From Yarrowia lipolytica (lineage: Eukaryota; Ascomycota; Dipodascomycetes; Dipodascales), in NCBI RefSeq assembly GCF_001761485.1, contig NC_090772.1, forward strand, positions 2,478,501 to 2,542,500: DNA of 64,000 bases. Reading direction: 5' to 3'. This document shows, one piece after another, positions 20,822 to 30,077 of the stretch; positions within the stretch are counted from its first letter, which is position 1; each line of letters starts with the position of its first letter. The position numbers and the translations under genes were made by a program. A model generated the notes under the pieces. That model saw only the letters and a program-made list of their open reading frames with translations. It had not been told where the DNA came from and did no database searches.

Positions 20822-21519
20822 TTCTTTTTGTGGATGGTTTCGGCGACGAAGTTTAAAAATACGAGTTGTAGAGGATATACTGGCTGATTTTTGTAGTCCA
20901 GTTGAGTTGTAATATAAACCATTTCTTTTATTCAGTTCACAATATCAAAATAATATACAGAAGGGTATATATTTGTTTGAATTTGAACGATTTTGTTGAA
21001 TTTTGTGTTTTTCAACAAACCCACGTTAATTTTATTTTTCTGTTTTTTTTTTCTGTTTTATTTTCTGTTTTATTTTTCTGTTTTATTTTTTTCTGTTTTT
21101 TATTTTTATTTTTTTTCTTCTTGCAATGCAAGAAATCCCTATATGGAGTGTAATACAGCAATGTAGTATGTACATGAAGCATTCGTTTTCCCCCCCGTTT
21201 TTCCATTTCCCCCCGTTTTCTGTTTTTCCGCTTTTCCCCCTCATTTTCCTTTTATTAATTTTTAATTTTTACTTTTATTCTAGGGAAAATACATTTCAGC
21301 TACTTCTAAAAAAAAACTTTTTTTTTTTATTCTAATGATTCATTACAACTATTTTAATTTTTATTTTTTAATTCTAATGATTCATTACACGCTATATACC
21401 TAAGTAAGCCCGGGTTATTGGCGTGCAATAAATCATACACTTCTGAATCTTTGCGATGTGTGCTGAAAGAATCAGACATTTGATAGTAGTAGCCACTACT
21501 TCTCTTTTTGCAGAATCCT
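20822..21519. other. T-rich spacer in the tRNA cluster
   Basis: Contains TTTTCTG-type arrays (21032-21118), C-run/T-run alternation (21188-21245), TTATTCTAGGGAAAATACAT (21274 on, also near 18687) and a duplicated TTCTAATGATTCATTACA (21331 and 21372). No gene seen. Confidence 0.55.
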
Positions 21520-21616
21520 GTCAATTTGGCCGAGTGGTCTAAGGCGTCCGACTCAAGTGTAAACTTAGCAAGAGAAATCTAGCTTTCGGATCTCTTATCC
21601 AGACTCGAGGTTGGTG
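21520..21616 (+). pseudogene. tRNA-Leu (CAA) pseudogene with intron
   Basis: The 5' half is a good leucine tRNA: GTCAATT, A-box TTGGCCGAGTGG, D-loop GTCTAAGGC and an anticodon stem TCCGA/TCGGA with loop CTCAAG and an intron of about 27 nt (21558-21584). The 3' half is decayed: there is no TTCGA loop, no B-box, and the 3' acceptor strand (GGTTGGT) pairs only through several G-T wobbles. No T4 terminator follows closely. Without a B-box it should not recruit TFIIIC well, so I read it as a pseudogene. Confidence 0.7.
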
Positions 21617-21749
21617 TAGTTTGTTTCTCATAATAGATCGTAGACGGTTGTAATTCCGGATAGGGATCATGAATATGATTTCGTGTGTGTGTCGTGTTTG
21701 AGTCTTTGCGCCATCGGGGAGTTGAAGCTGGGGTAGCTCGGTTGTTTGG

Positions 21750-21772
21750 TTTTTTTTTTTTTTTTTTTTTTT
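21750..21772. repeat. Poly-T run (T23)
   Basis: Twenty-three consecutive T between the tRNA-Leu pseudogene and tRNA-Ile. Confidence 0.9.
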
Positions 21773-21878
21773 CCCAAAATTATTTCATTAATCTGAGACG
21801 TCAACGTGTATATTTAGCACTATTCAAACAAAGCAATTCAACGTCAAAGATACCTTTTTCTCCTGGAGCAACATCTCC

Positions 21879-21969
21879 GGTCCCTTGGCCCAGTTGGTTA
21901 AGGCGTCGTGCTAATAAGAATAGCAGCTTTGCAACGCGAAGATCAGCAGTTCGATCCTGCTAGGGACCA
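21879..21969 (+). tRNA. tRNA-Ile (anticodon AAT) with 17-nt intron
   Basis: Acceptor GGTCCCT with AGGGACC, A-box TGGCCCAGTTGG, anticodon stem TCGTG/CGCGA and loop CTAATA-A interrupted by an intron of about 17 nt (21917-21933), B-box AGTTCGATCCT. The exonic sequence closely resembles budding-yeast tRNA-Ile(AAU), which has no intron there. Discriminator A. Confidence 0.93.
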
Positions 21970-22938
21970 TCGACCCTTTGGGTCTTCTTTTTTGCCGGGA
22001 AAACAACTGCTGGTGGTGGGCACAGTCATGTGCCATGTGCAACAGTATCAAAACCTATGCTTAACTAGACCGCAACTTGCCATAAACGCCAATGTAGCAC
22101 TCCTATTGAAATTCCACCTCGTTACTGGAAGTATTGGAACTTTTCTGATCTTTTGGTACCACTTATGGCACTGTTGATATGGACTAGAAGAGGAGCAGCA
22201 TTTGTGCACAGTCCCTCTTCTCAATGAATACAATATGTCAAACGAACAGAACCGCCAAAATTAAATTCGTTATCTGGCTTATCGTGCAGCTAACGATAAT
22301 TTAATCTTTCGCTCGCCATGAACTCGGACTAAGAAATGGCGTTCCTGTCTGATCACGGTCCCCTTTTATCGGGACCCCACTGACCCCGGTCATCCTACTC
22401 ATGACTCTCCGTCACCAGAACAGGACACTTCGAGTATGTACTGTACCATCACGACCAATATGGGTATAACACAACATATTCTTCATATAACCGTCGGGAC
22501 AAGCACCCGTCTTCTCAAACTGGTGTTCTCGGGCGTTTCACAACTCCTGGACGATCTGAATGTCTCTCTCGAGACACTTTTAGTTTGTTGATGCTCTCCT
22601 GTCATCGACGAGCCCGAACATCAATGACCTTGAATGCTTCCCTGGACGAGAGGCTCATCTAATACGTGATACACAGCTGCGAAAGTGGTCGCGATTGCGA
22701 TCAGTAGCGTTTTGACAACTCTGCAGAATAACGGTGATCTACGTATATATATGGCACATCTGCAGAGGGGGAGCCCAAATGCATTGTAACAGGCACCGAA
22801 GGTAATGTACAGGCCCCAGATAGTGGACCTACAATCTCTTCATCTGTCTGTAGCCTTTTGTGAACAAATCATACGCTCTCATGCTCTCAAATAACATGAT
22901 TGTACTGTACTGTATGTACTGAACCACACCTTATCTAT
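21970..22938. other. Intergenic between tRNA-Ile and GSH2
   Basis: About 970 bp; a GTACTGTACTGTATGTACTG stretch lies at 22903. No gene seen. Confidence 0.5.
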
Positions 22939-24414
22939 CTAATCCACAAGGTAAACACCATCAATGCAGCCAAAACCGGCAGCAACGCCTCCCTCGTTAC
23001 TGGACTCCAGCTTGGTTCTGAGCAGCCAGCCGGTGGTGTCGTTATGCAGAATCTCGCCGTTCTCAGAGTTCCACAGCACAGTTCCAAAAACACCGAGCTC
23101 GGAAAGAGTGTCTCCGGTGAAAAGCTCGCCCTTTCGCAAAATGTGGTTCTGGATCACAGGAGGATTAATGAGCTCCATGAGAATGTAAGCGGACCACTCG
23201 TTTTTGGGCAGCTTTTCCAGGAACCCGGGAATGTCCTGCTTGTAGATGTTGTTTCCTCCTCCCTCTCGCTGTGGCTTGAGCACAAACCGTTCAGGTTCAG
23301 TCCTGGCCAGCTGCTCCGCGCGCTTACCGCCCTCAGAATCCTCTCCAAGAGGCAGAATTTCAACAAACGTGTTCACCAGAGGCCCAATGTCCTTTTCGGA
23401 CACGAATTTGAGCAGCTCGGACTTGTCTGTGAGAATCTGCTGCACCTTCTTGGCGCCAGCAAGCTGGGTGTACACAGAAGGACATTTGATGGCCCTGTTC
23501 TTCTCCAGATACAATCTGGCGTCCCAATGAGCCTGGGTAGGGAAGTGGTCAGGCGAGTAGCCCTCCCGGAAGTAGACCACAGAGACCTCGGCGTCGTTGT
23601 AGTAGAGTCTAGAAACTCCATCCAGATCCCTGATTTCAGTCACCTTGGTGGCCTCCAACATGCTGACTCGATGGGTGACAATGCCGTGGTTGTCCCAAAG
23701 CTGGTACTCTAGATGCCGCTGATCGATGGCATTCTTCTCGTGCTTCTCCACGACCGCCAGCACTGCGGTTTTTGATTTCTGCGCGCCGTTTTGTGCAACA
23801 TATGCCTTGTGGGCTTGAGCCAGACCGTTTGCAAGCTCAGAAATCGAGTTAGAGCGAGGAATGTCGTCCAGATCAAACTTGGCATCGTCTCCGTAAGCCC
23901 CCGTGGCTGCCAGGTATCTGTGCAGGTCAGCCACCTTGCTGGTCAGACCTCCGAATGAGACAGACACGGTGTTGAACTCGACCTGCTTGGGGGTCAGGTT
24001 GCCGTCCTTCTGGTCAATCATGTAGTCGGACCGGAACAGACCTAGGGTCAGGGGTTGGATGGGCTTGCCGTCCACCAGAGACAGCTTGTGGGTCTCCCAC
24101 AGCTTACCAGTGAAATCGGGGTCCGAAGGAGCAAGTTTGTCGATGATCTTGTCGAGCCAGTTGTTGTTGGTGAAGGAGGAAATCTTGGAGTACAAAGTGT
24201 TGAATCCTCGCTGGGCCTCAATGCTCTCGTCGAACACAGATCGGGGGAATGGAGAGGGGTGGAGGGTGACTGGAGCATGGACAGCAGTAGCAGGATCGTC
24301 AGTGAGCATGGTAAGACCGTTGCTGAACGCCCAATCCTGCACAGACTTGAGCAGTGGCCCCTGGCTAGCAGGCAGAGTCACGGGATACTCTTTGATTTTC
24401 TCTTGGAACGTCAT
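22939..24414 (-). CDS. GSH2: Glutathione synthetase
   Basis: The 491-residue protein, exactly the usual length for yeast Gsh2, joins gamma-glutamylcysteine to glycine with ATP, the second step of glutathione synthesis in the cytosol. Diagnostic stretches are LGLFRSDYM, KQVEFNTVSVSFGGL (substrate-binding region near residues 135-155), VVYFREGYSPDHFP, and the glycine-rich ATP/substrate loop KPQREGGGNNIY near residue 380-390, followed by MELINPP and a Gly-rich C-terminus (GGVAAGFGCIDG). The ATG at 24414 is the first in frame. The gene is divergent from BUD22 with about 355 bp between the starts. I saw no clear Yap1 site (TTASTAA) in that interval. Confidence 0.97.
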   Translation of the reverse strand: MTFQEKIKEYPVTLPASQGPLLKSVQDWAFSNGLTMLTDDPATAVHAPVTLHPSPFPRSVFDESIEAQRGFNTLYSKISSFTNNNWLDKIIDKLAPSDPDFTGKLWETHKLSLVDGKPIQPLTLGLFRSDYMIDQKDGNLTPKQVEFNTVSVSFGGLTSKVADLHRYLAATGAYGDDAKFDLDDIPRSNSISELANGLAQAHKAYVAQNGAQKSKTAVLAVVEKHEKNAIDQRHLEYQLWDNHGIVTHRVSMLEATKVTEIRDLDGVSRLYYNDAEVSVVYFREGYSPDHFPTQAHWDARLYLEKNRAIKCPSVYTQLAGAKKVQQILTDKSELLKFVSEKDIGPLVNTFVEILPLGEDSEGGKRAEQLARTEPERFVLKPQREGGGNNIYKQDIPGFLEKLPKNEWSAYILMELINPPVIQNHILRKGELFTGDTLSELGVFGTVLWNSENGEILHNDTTGWLLRTKLESSNEGGVAAGFGCIDGVYLVD

Positions 24415-24769
24415 TGGTTGTTTCGGAGACGCTGGTGTGGAGGAGAAGACTGGTTGTGCATGACATTGTTAGAGGTGGGTTTGACGGAGTTGATTTGTCA
24501 GCAGTACATGAGGACATGGAACAAGAAAGCGACCCGGTGCAATTGCCAGTAAATTTCAACATACAGAGCAGAAAACAGCCCACAATTTTATCGTATTTAT
24601 TCAATTTTCTACCGTACGCGCCCTCACTAAATCAATTAGATATATATAATGGTGCAATCGAGCCTATTATGATCACATCACGTCAGTTGTGAAGGTTGTG
24701 GGTTCGATTCCCCGATATTCCACCATATTTAAACTTCATCCATGCGTCAACTTTAATAAATTTGTATGC
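24415..24769. promoter_or_regulatory. Divergent promoter region GSH2 / BUD22 with a tRNA-like B-box
   Basis: The interval serves two diverging genes. It contains TATATATAA at about 24641-24649 and, at 24701-24711, the sequence GGTTCGATTCC, a perfect Pol III B-box. Around it the sequence resembles the 3' half of a tRNA (GAAGGTTGTGGGTTCGATTC then CCCGATATTCCA), but no matching acceptor strand or anticodon arm is found. Confidence 0.5.
24701..24711 (+). promoter_or_regulatory. Isolated TFIIIC B-box / tRNA fossil fragment
   Basis: GGTTCGATTCC matches the B-box consensus perfectly, without a folding tRNA around it. It could be the remnant of a tRNA gene or an extra TFIIIC site of the kind known in yeasts. 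Confidence 0.45.
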
Positions 24770-26335
24770 ATGAACATTGTGAAATTGAAACCGTCTACAC
24801 TAGTCCACGAGAACAACGAAATGGTCAAACGAAAGAGAGAAAACCTGCTGGGTAAGCTGGACAAGCTGCAAGCTGCCGGAGACCCCGAAAAGGCCCGGCT
24901 GGGCGCCACAAAGGAGTACCTGGAGGGCATGCAGATTGTCAAGAAGGCCAAGCTTCATCAGAACCCCGATCTTCAGCTGGAGGAGGAAAAAGTGGATGAA
25001 AATGCCGTTCTGGAAGTCCAGCGGAAGATTGCCAGCAACAAGCTGCATTTCGGCGACAAGGAGCTGGTGAGAGCGCTGAAAATCGCGCAGAAGAGCGAGG
25101 TGCAGAAGAACTCCAAGAAAATTTCGGCTTTGGAGAGCGGAGAGGAGCTCAAGGGTCGTGGATCGAAGGATGTGACGGTTGAAAGTCTGCAGAGCGAGAT
25201 TGATATGCTCAACAAGATGGAACTGGAGCAGCTGGCCAAGATTGTGGCTATTCGAACGCTGCAAAAGGTGTACACTGGAGAGGACAAGAAGACTCCTCAG
25301 TGGCTTCCCGAGTGGTTCTTGGATGAGTCTAGCGATCGAATGGCGGAGTTTAAGACATTCCGAGAGGCTGCTACTCGCGAGGAGATTAATTTGCATACTC
25401 GAATGACTGCCCAAAAGGGCGTTCGAACTGCTGTTGAGCAGTACACCAAGCGTCTTGACAAGGCTCTCGGAGATATTGACGAGAAGGAGGTGAAAAGAGA
25501 TGCTGCCGAGAAGAGAGAAAGAGCAGTTGAAAAGGGGGATAAAAAGGCCGACAAGAAAGAAGGCAAGATTGAGAAGCCCAAGGATGAGAAGACCAAGGCT
25601 GAGAAGACCAAGGCTGAGAAGACCAAGGCTGAGAAGACCAAGACTGAGACCGACGAGTATGGACAAGAGAAGCTCGCAAATATGGACGTCTCCGACGCCG
25701 AGTCCGACGACGGGTTCTTTGAGAACTCCGCAGCCCAGTTTTCTGACGACGATGAGGAGACCTTCCCGCAGATGTCAATGGCTACAGGTTACATTTCAGG
25801 CTCGGACGACGAGGATATCGACAACGACAAGGTGGTCAAGGGAGCAACCAAGAAGGAGCGAAAGAACCGACGAGGTCAGGCCGCGCGACAGCGAATCTGG
25901 GAGCTCAAATACGGCTCGCAGGCCAACCATCTTAAAAAGCAGCGCCAGGAGCGGTACGAAAAGAGCCAGCAGCTGCAGAGAGAGTGGGAGGAGCGAGAAG
26001 CCAAGCGTCAGGAGCGACGGAACAAAATGTCACAAGAGGAGCGAGATGCCGAGGACGAGCGACAACGACGCAAGAAGCTGGGTCTCCGTCCCGAGCCCAA
26101 GCAGCATAGAGACGACTCTGGCCCCTTGCATCCCTCCTGGCAAGCCAAGAAGGCACAGTCCAACGTGTCTTTTGCAGGTAAGAAGGTTGTGTTTGGCGAA
26201 GATACGTCTTCTGCTGCTCCTGCCAAGCCCAAGGGTCCCGCCAAGGACGACGAGGGTCCTCTGCATCCTTCGTGGGCTGCTAAGAAGGCCCAGTCGGCCT
26301 CAACCGCCTTCGCAGGCAAGAAAATGACCTTTTAA
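24770..26335 (+). CDS. BUD22: Bud22/SRFBP1 family ribosome-biogenesis protein
   Basis: The 521-residue, highly charged protein has coiled-coil N-terminal parts, a Lys/Glu-rich middle with four near-identical TKAEK units (25584-25645), acidic clusters (DVSDAESDDGFFE, SGSDDEDIDNDK) and a basic tail with two LHPSW(Q/A)AKKAQS repeats, the typical end of Bud22 proteins. Yeast Bud22 (519 residues) is a nucleolar factor for 18S rRNA maturation. Three in-frame ATGs exist (24689, 24770, 24821). The first lies inside the tRNA-like remnant; I chose 24770 because the following HENNEMVKRKREN resembles the NNEVVKMRKEV start of the animal homologue. A start at 24821 is possible. Divergent from GSH2. Confidence 0.85.
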   Translation: MNIVKLKPSTLVHENNEMVKRKRENLLGKLDKLQAAGDPEKARLGATKEYLEGMQIVKKAKLHQNPDLQLEEEKVDENAVLEVQRKIASNKLHFGDKELVRALKIAQKSEVQKNSKKISALESGEELKGRGSKDVTVESLQSEIDMLNKMELEQLAKIVAIRTLQKVYTGEDKKTPQWLPEWFLDESSDRMAEFKTFREAATREEINLHTRMTAQKGVRTAVEQYTKRLDKALGDIDEKEVKRDAAEKRERAVEKGDKKADKKEGKIEKPKDEKTKAEKTKAEKTKAEKTKTETDEYGQEKLANMDVSDAESDDGFFENSAAQFSDDDEETFPQMSMATGYISGSDDEDIDNDKVVKGATKKERKNRRGQAARQRIWELKYGSQANHLKKQRQERYEKSQQLQREWEEREAKRQERRNKMSQEERDAEDERQRRKKLGLRPEPKQHRDDSGPLHPSWQAKKAQSNVSFAGKKVVFGEDTSSAAPAKPKGPAKDDEGPLHPSWAAKKAQSASTAFAGKKMTF

Positions 26336-26873
26336 GTGTAGTATTCTCCGGTAATAGATCTAACGTATTGAATGGGAGGGATACACTGTAGCTGGGCCAG
26401 TATGTCGGATAGTACGGGAAGGAGAAGACAAGTGTCTGCGATACATCCAGGGACAAGCATCTAGAAACATAACTGTCGGCACTGACGACCATGAAGAGGT
26501 CTCGTCCACCGGAATACAAGAGGTGGAGATAGGGGTACCCAGCAAAAGTCGTTGAACTGTCCTCATATGAGATCAACATGGGTGTTACGATTTGGTACTC
26601 AATAGAACCACGGAGAATCTATGCTAGCACACTCTTGAGATAGTCAGTAATGGTTACTCTATCTTGAAACAGTCCTTCTCTGTGTCCACTTGTTGTGGGC
26701 TAGACTGTCGCTAGTGACACTATGTACACCATGTGCACGATAGACAATAAAGAGTGTGCGTGGATTTGCGTCCTATCTCCATTAGGAAAGCGCACCAAGA
26801 CGCCTCCATGAGATAACTATCTACCCGACTGAGACCAGCTGAATTCGTCATTTGCCATTCGCCATTCACAACA
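26336..26873. other. Intergenic, promoter of the CFEM gene
   Basis: No gene recognised in about 540 bp. Open frames here lack domains. Confidence 0.5.
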
Positions 26874-27578
26874 ATGAGTCCGGCTCTGCTCATCCTTGTC
26901 CTTGTTGCGCTCGTGTCAGCCCTGGCGCCTCCCGCGTGTCTGTTGGCCTGTGTGGGCAGAGAGACCCAGAAACAGACCCAGTGCTCTTCTCTCAACCAAA
27001 TCCGCTGCATCTGTCGAACACTGTCTTCTCAAATCGGTTCTTGTCTGCACGAGCTTTGCTCTTCCCACGTCCACAAGGCAGTAGACAGGTTCACAGGCAC
27101 TTGCCATGAGTTTGGAGTGACAGAGGCGATTCAAGAGGAGATAGTTGATGGTAACATGGGACATGGCGGAGCTGATATGAACTACAGTTCAGCATTCTCT
27201 AGTTCTGCAGATTACGGCTCAACTACTCGCCACGAGCCCGACCCAAGCCCTACAATCATGCCTTCAACTACAAATGAACCAACTATCACCCCGACGGCTG
27301 AAGTCACCGCGGAGGCCACAATGGGAAATACAACCACCCACCAAGACTTCAGTCACTCGTCTTTAGTCCGCGGCACAACTACAACAACGACATTCCTACC
27401 CACCGTGAGAGTCACGTCGTACGTCGAAACTACAGAGACACTGGCAGCAGTAACCGTGACTCCTAGTCCTCGAGTTATCGCCACCACTCGGCCTTCTGCT
27501 TCAAACCAAGCTCTCGTGCTCAGCTCCGTGTCGCCCGTGTATATCCTGTTTTGTGTCATTATCATTATCTATAAATAA
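26874..27578 (+). CDS. CFEM-domain cell-surface protein, probably GPI-anchored
   Basis: The 234-residue protein has a signal peptide (about residues 1-19), then eight cysteines at 22, 26, 37, 45, 47, 57, 62 and 77, the CFEM spacing including the C-x-C pair. A Thr/Ser-rich stalk follows (about 95-210), suited to O-mannosylation, and the C-terminus is hydrophobic (VYILFCVIIIIYK), as in GPI-anchored wall proteins. CFEM proteins of fungi bind haem or mediate adhesion; in the Candida haem relay an Asp a few residues before the C-x-C pair ligates iron. Here the corresponding stretch is SSLNQIRCIC, with no Asp, so haem binding is doubtful. The stop is 60 bp from the stop of convergent GID4. Confidence 0.85.
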   Translation: MSPALLILVLVALVSALAPPACLLACVGRETQKQTQCSSLNQIRCICRTLSSQIGSCLHELCSSHVHKAVDRFTGTCHEFGVTEAIQEEIVDGNMGHGGADMNYSSAFSSSADYGSTTRHEPDPSPTIMPSTTNEPTITPTAEVTAEATMGNTTTHQDFSHSSLVRGTTTTTTFLPTVRVTSYVETTETLAAVTVTPSPRVIATTRPSASNQALVLSSVSPVYILFCVIIIIYK

Positions 27579-27638
27579 TACCAGTTAGTATGAATGCGTT
27601 GCACCTTCGTTAAACGATGTGCTATGGGTCTGACTCGC

Positions 27639-28412
27639 CTAGGCAAACTCGAAAGACTGGAAACAAAGCGGCCCGTCGACCGGACTGAGACTCAGCTCCT
27701 GGAACTTGACGGCGCTATCGTGATAGTACAGACCGTTAATCTTGCCCTCGACCTGGTTGAAGCAAATGTAGTAGAATCCGGCGTAGGACGCCTGGATGGT
27801 CTGCTCCTCGGGCACCAGAAAACACTCCTTCCACCGCATGTAAATGTGGTCCAGCTTGTCAAAGTCCTCATGCACGTAGTCCGGGTCCATGGCCTGTTTT
27901 TGAATGTGTCTCCAGGGCGGGAACCGACCCCAGTGGGTCAGGTCTGTTTTTTCCTTGGCTCCCCACTCGGGTCGGCGGGTGTAGAAGGAGTACTTGGGCC
28001 CGATTATTTCTCCCTCAAAGTATGTGGTGAGGTCTGTATTTGCTCCGTCCAGACCCTGGATCCGGAAGTAGCCACACAGAAAGTAGTTGGCCATGTCCAC
28101 GTACTTGATTTCCACGTTGACCGCATGCTTCTGGCTCTTGGACACCTGGGTGCCCACAAACTGCGATCCTGCTCGGAGGTACGAAGACATGACACTGGGG
28201 ATGACTCGCTGGGTGAAAAACGTTGTGTGGTTATTGCTGTCGTAGGTGCACATGACGGCGGTATCTTCGTCTGCGTCCTCGTCCGTGTCCGCCGTTGCTG
28301 CCGTTGCTGCCGTCGGTAAGCTGGTCTCTTGGACTTGGGTGACCCCGCGCCTTTCTCGTTTGGACGACTTGGGGTGCTCGACCGCCCAGTCTCGTTTGTA
28401 GTTGGAGGGCAT
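27639..28412 (-). CDS. GID4: GID/CTLH ubiquitin-ligase substrate receptor Gid4 (Vid24)
   Basis: The 257-residue product has the Vid24 beta-barrel: AGSQFVGTQ, VNVEIKYVDMANYFLCGYF, TTYFEGEIIGPKYSFYTRR, HWGRFP, YMRWKECFLVP, ASYAGFYYICF and the closing FEFA shared with yeast Gid4. Gid4 recognises the N-terminal proline degron of gluconeogenic enzymes (Fbp1, Pck1, Mdh2) so the GID E3 ligase can ubiquitinate them when glucose returns. The open frame continues upstream to 28523 (adding PRFPVPPILDRYFEYKHNQR and more) but has no ATG there, only a TTG right after an in-frame TAG; I therefore start at the first ATG (28412). An unseen upstream exon is possible because the added stretch is well composed. 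Confidence 0.85.
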   Translation of the reverse strand: MPSNYKRDWAVEHPKSSKRERRGVTQVQETSLPTAATAATADTDEDADEDTAVMCTYDSNNHTTFFTQRVIPSVMSSYLRAGSQFVGTQVSKSQKHAVNVEIKYVDMANYFLCGYFRIQGLDGANTDLTTYFEGEIIGPKYSFYTRRPEWGAKEKTDLTHWGRFPPWRHIQKQAMDPDYVHEDFDKLDHIYMRWKECFLVPEEQTIQASYAGFYYICFNQVEGKINGLYYHDSAVKFQELSLSPVDGPLCFQSFEFA

Positions 28413-29569
28413 CAGGGGAGGTGAACAGGTGAAGCGCTGGTTGTGCTTGTATTCAAAATATCTGTCGAGAATCGGGGGGACTGGAAATCGTGGCTCACGG
28501 CTTTTGGGTGGTGTAGTGGTCAACTGCAGCTAGCTCCAACTGCTTGTAGACAATTGTCGTATCGATAAAGTTGCACCGGTTTGGGTTTGGTCTCGTGGGA
28601 GTTGCTGCATGCTACTACATGACATTGGGCCAGTGGGATGGGGAAGAGGCTGTGGAAAGGGAGTGGAAAGGGAGTGGAAAAGAGTACAAAAAAGAGACTA
28701 GGTCGTCGGAGCCTTGGTAATCCGGTTGTGGTCTGCACGAGACTTTTTATACGTGCTGTGGAGACAAGTGAAGATGTGAAGACGTGAAGACGTAAAGAGA
28801 GGTTTGACTGATGTTTGATGACTGACTTATTTACTTGGTATTGCACCAAGTCCTTGTTCAATGCTTGGTGCATCTTGTTGTACACGCTGTGTCCATGCAT
28901 GCTCCACTACAGATCACCATGGACTACAAATACGGCAGTTACAGTATGTAGTTGTAATCGCACTTGGGTTGCATCGAACATGTCGCCCATTAGTCACCGG
29001 TCACATGACACCAACATGTTCCGCAGAAACTATTCCCGCGCCCTTCCCGCGCCCTTTCCACACCATTCCCGCACCCTTCTCTGTGGCTTGAACCAATCCG
29101 AAACGTCCACATTTTGCCTTCTACTCTCGACTCTCTCTTTCTATACTTTATCGACGCTTCCTCGGCCCGCAAAACTGGTCTGCCATCACCGCAAACTCTG
29201 AAGGCCAGATAGCGCACTGAGTGCATGGGAGGGGAGACGCTCCTCATTAGGCGCAATGAGGGGTGGAGATCCAGAGGAGGAGGAGGAGGGTGTGTAGAGC
29301 CACGTTGAGCACGCTGCTGAACTGGAACCGAGCGGGCCACGGCCAGAGATGTTAGCCCAACTACGAGGCAGTCACGGGCCAGCCACGAGTCAGACAGAGT
29401 CATCCTGTCGTGTCGTGTGATTTTTCTCACAGCCACAGTGGGTGCTCCTACAGTGTACAGTACTGTACTCGTGCCGGTGCTGTACCTGGATTTGATGATA
29501 CGATACGATTGATAACTAGTCGTGATCGCGTGACAGAGACAAGCAAGAAGCGAAAACGAGATTAGCAGC

Positions 29570-29660
29570 CTCCAACTCACCGAGACACGCAGCCTCCAAC
29601 TCACCGAGACATGCACCAAGACGCGCACCGAAACGTGCACCAAGACGCGCACGGAAACGA
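29570..29660. repeat. Short tandem repeats CCAACTCACCGAGACA / CACCAAGACGCGCAC
   Basis: GCAGCCTCCAACTCACCGAG occurs twice (29563 and 29588), followed by alternating GCACCAAGACGCGCAC and GCACCGAAACGTGCAC units up to about 29655. Confidence 0.8.
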
Positions 29661-29852
29661 TATCATGTGTATTATTGAACGCCAGTAACCCGGCTTACTA
29701 GATATACAGCTGTAATGGATCATTAGAATAAAATAAATAAATAATGCTTCTTTTTCTTCCACTTATAACAATTTTTTTTCTGCATATACAATTTTTTTCT
29801 GCATATACATTTTTTTTTTTTTTTCATATTACCCCGTACTTGTATCTACTTG

Positions 29853-30077
29853 TTGAAGATCAAGTAGTATTGATTAGATATAGTTAACAACTTACAAGCC
29901 ACTTCTAGGGACACAACGTTCCGATAACACACCCTTCTGGTGTGTGCTTGCTCATTCAGAAAGAGATGTGGATAAAACTATCTACGGGATGGACATCTCG
30001 TCTGCGACCAAGCTGGTTCCTCTCATCACTATGTGAGGAATTAGCCAGGTAGCACCCTACCGGGTATCACCTTCACC
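29853..30077 (+). repeat. Dispersed repeat, copy B (MITE-like)
   Basis: Same family and orientation as 2711-2966, about 30 bp shorter because of small internal deletions. It keeps the GGTGTGTG hairpin, the ACCC-TACC-GGGT hairpin and the TTGAAGAT / ACCTTCA inverted ends. No coding capacity. Confidence 0.7.

Noticed and set aside
28990-29652. 220-codon minus-strand frame (VSVSWRLRVSVSWRL...)
   Set aside because: Made of short tandem repeats at 29570-29655, no convincing start and no domain.
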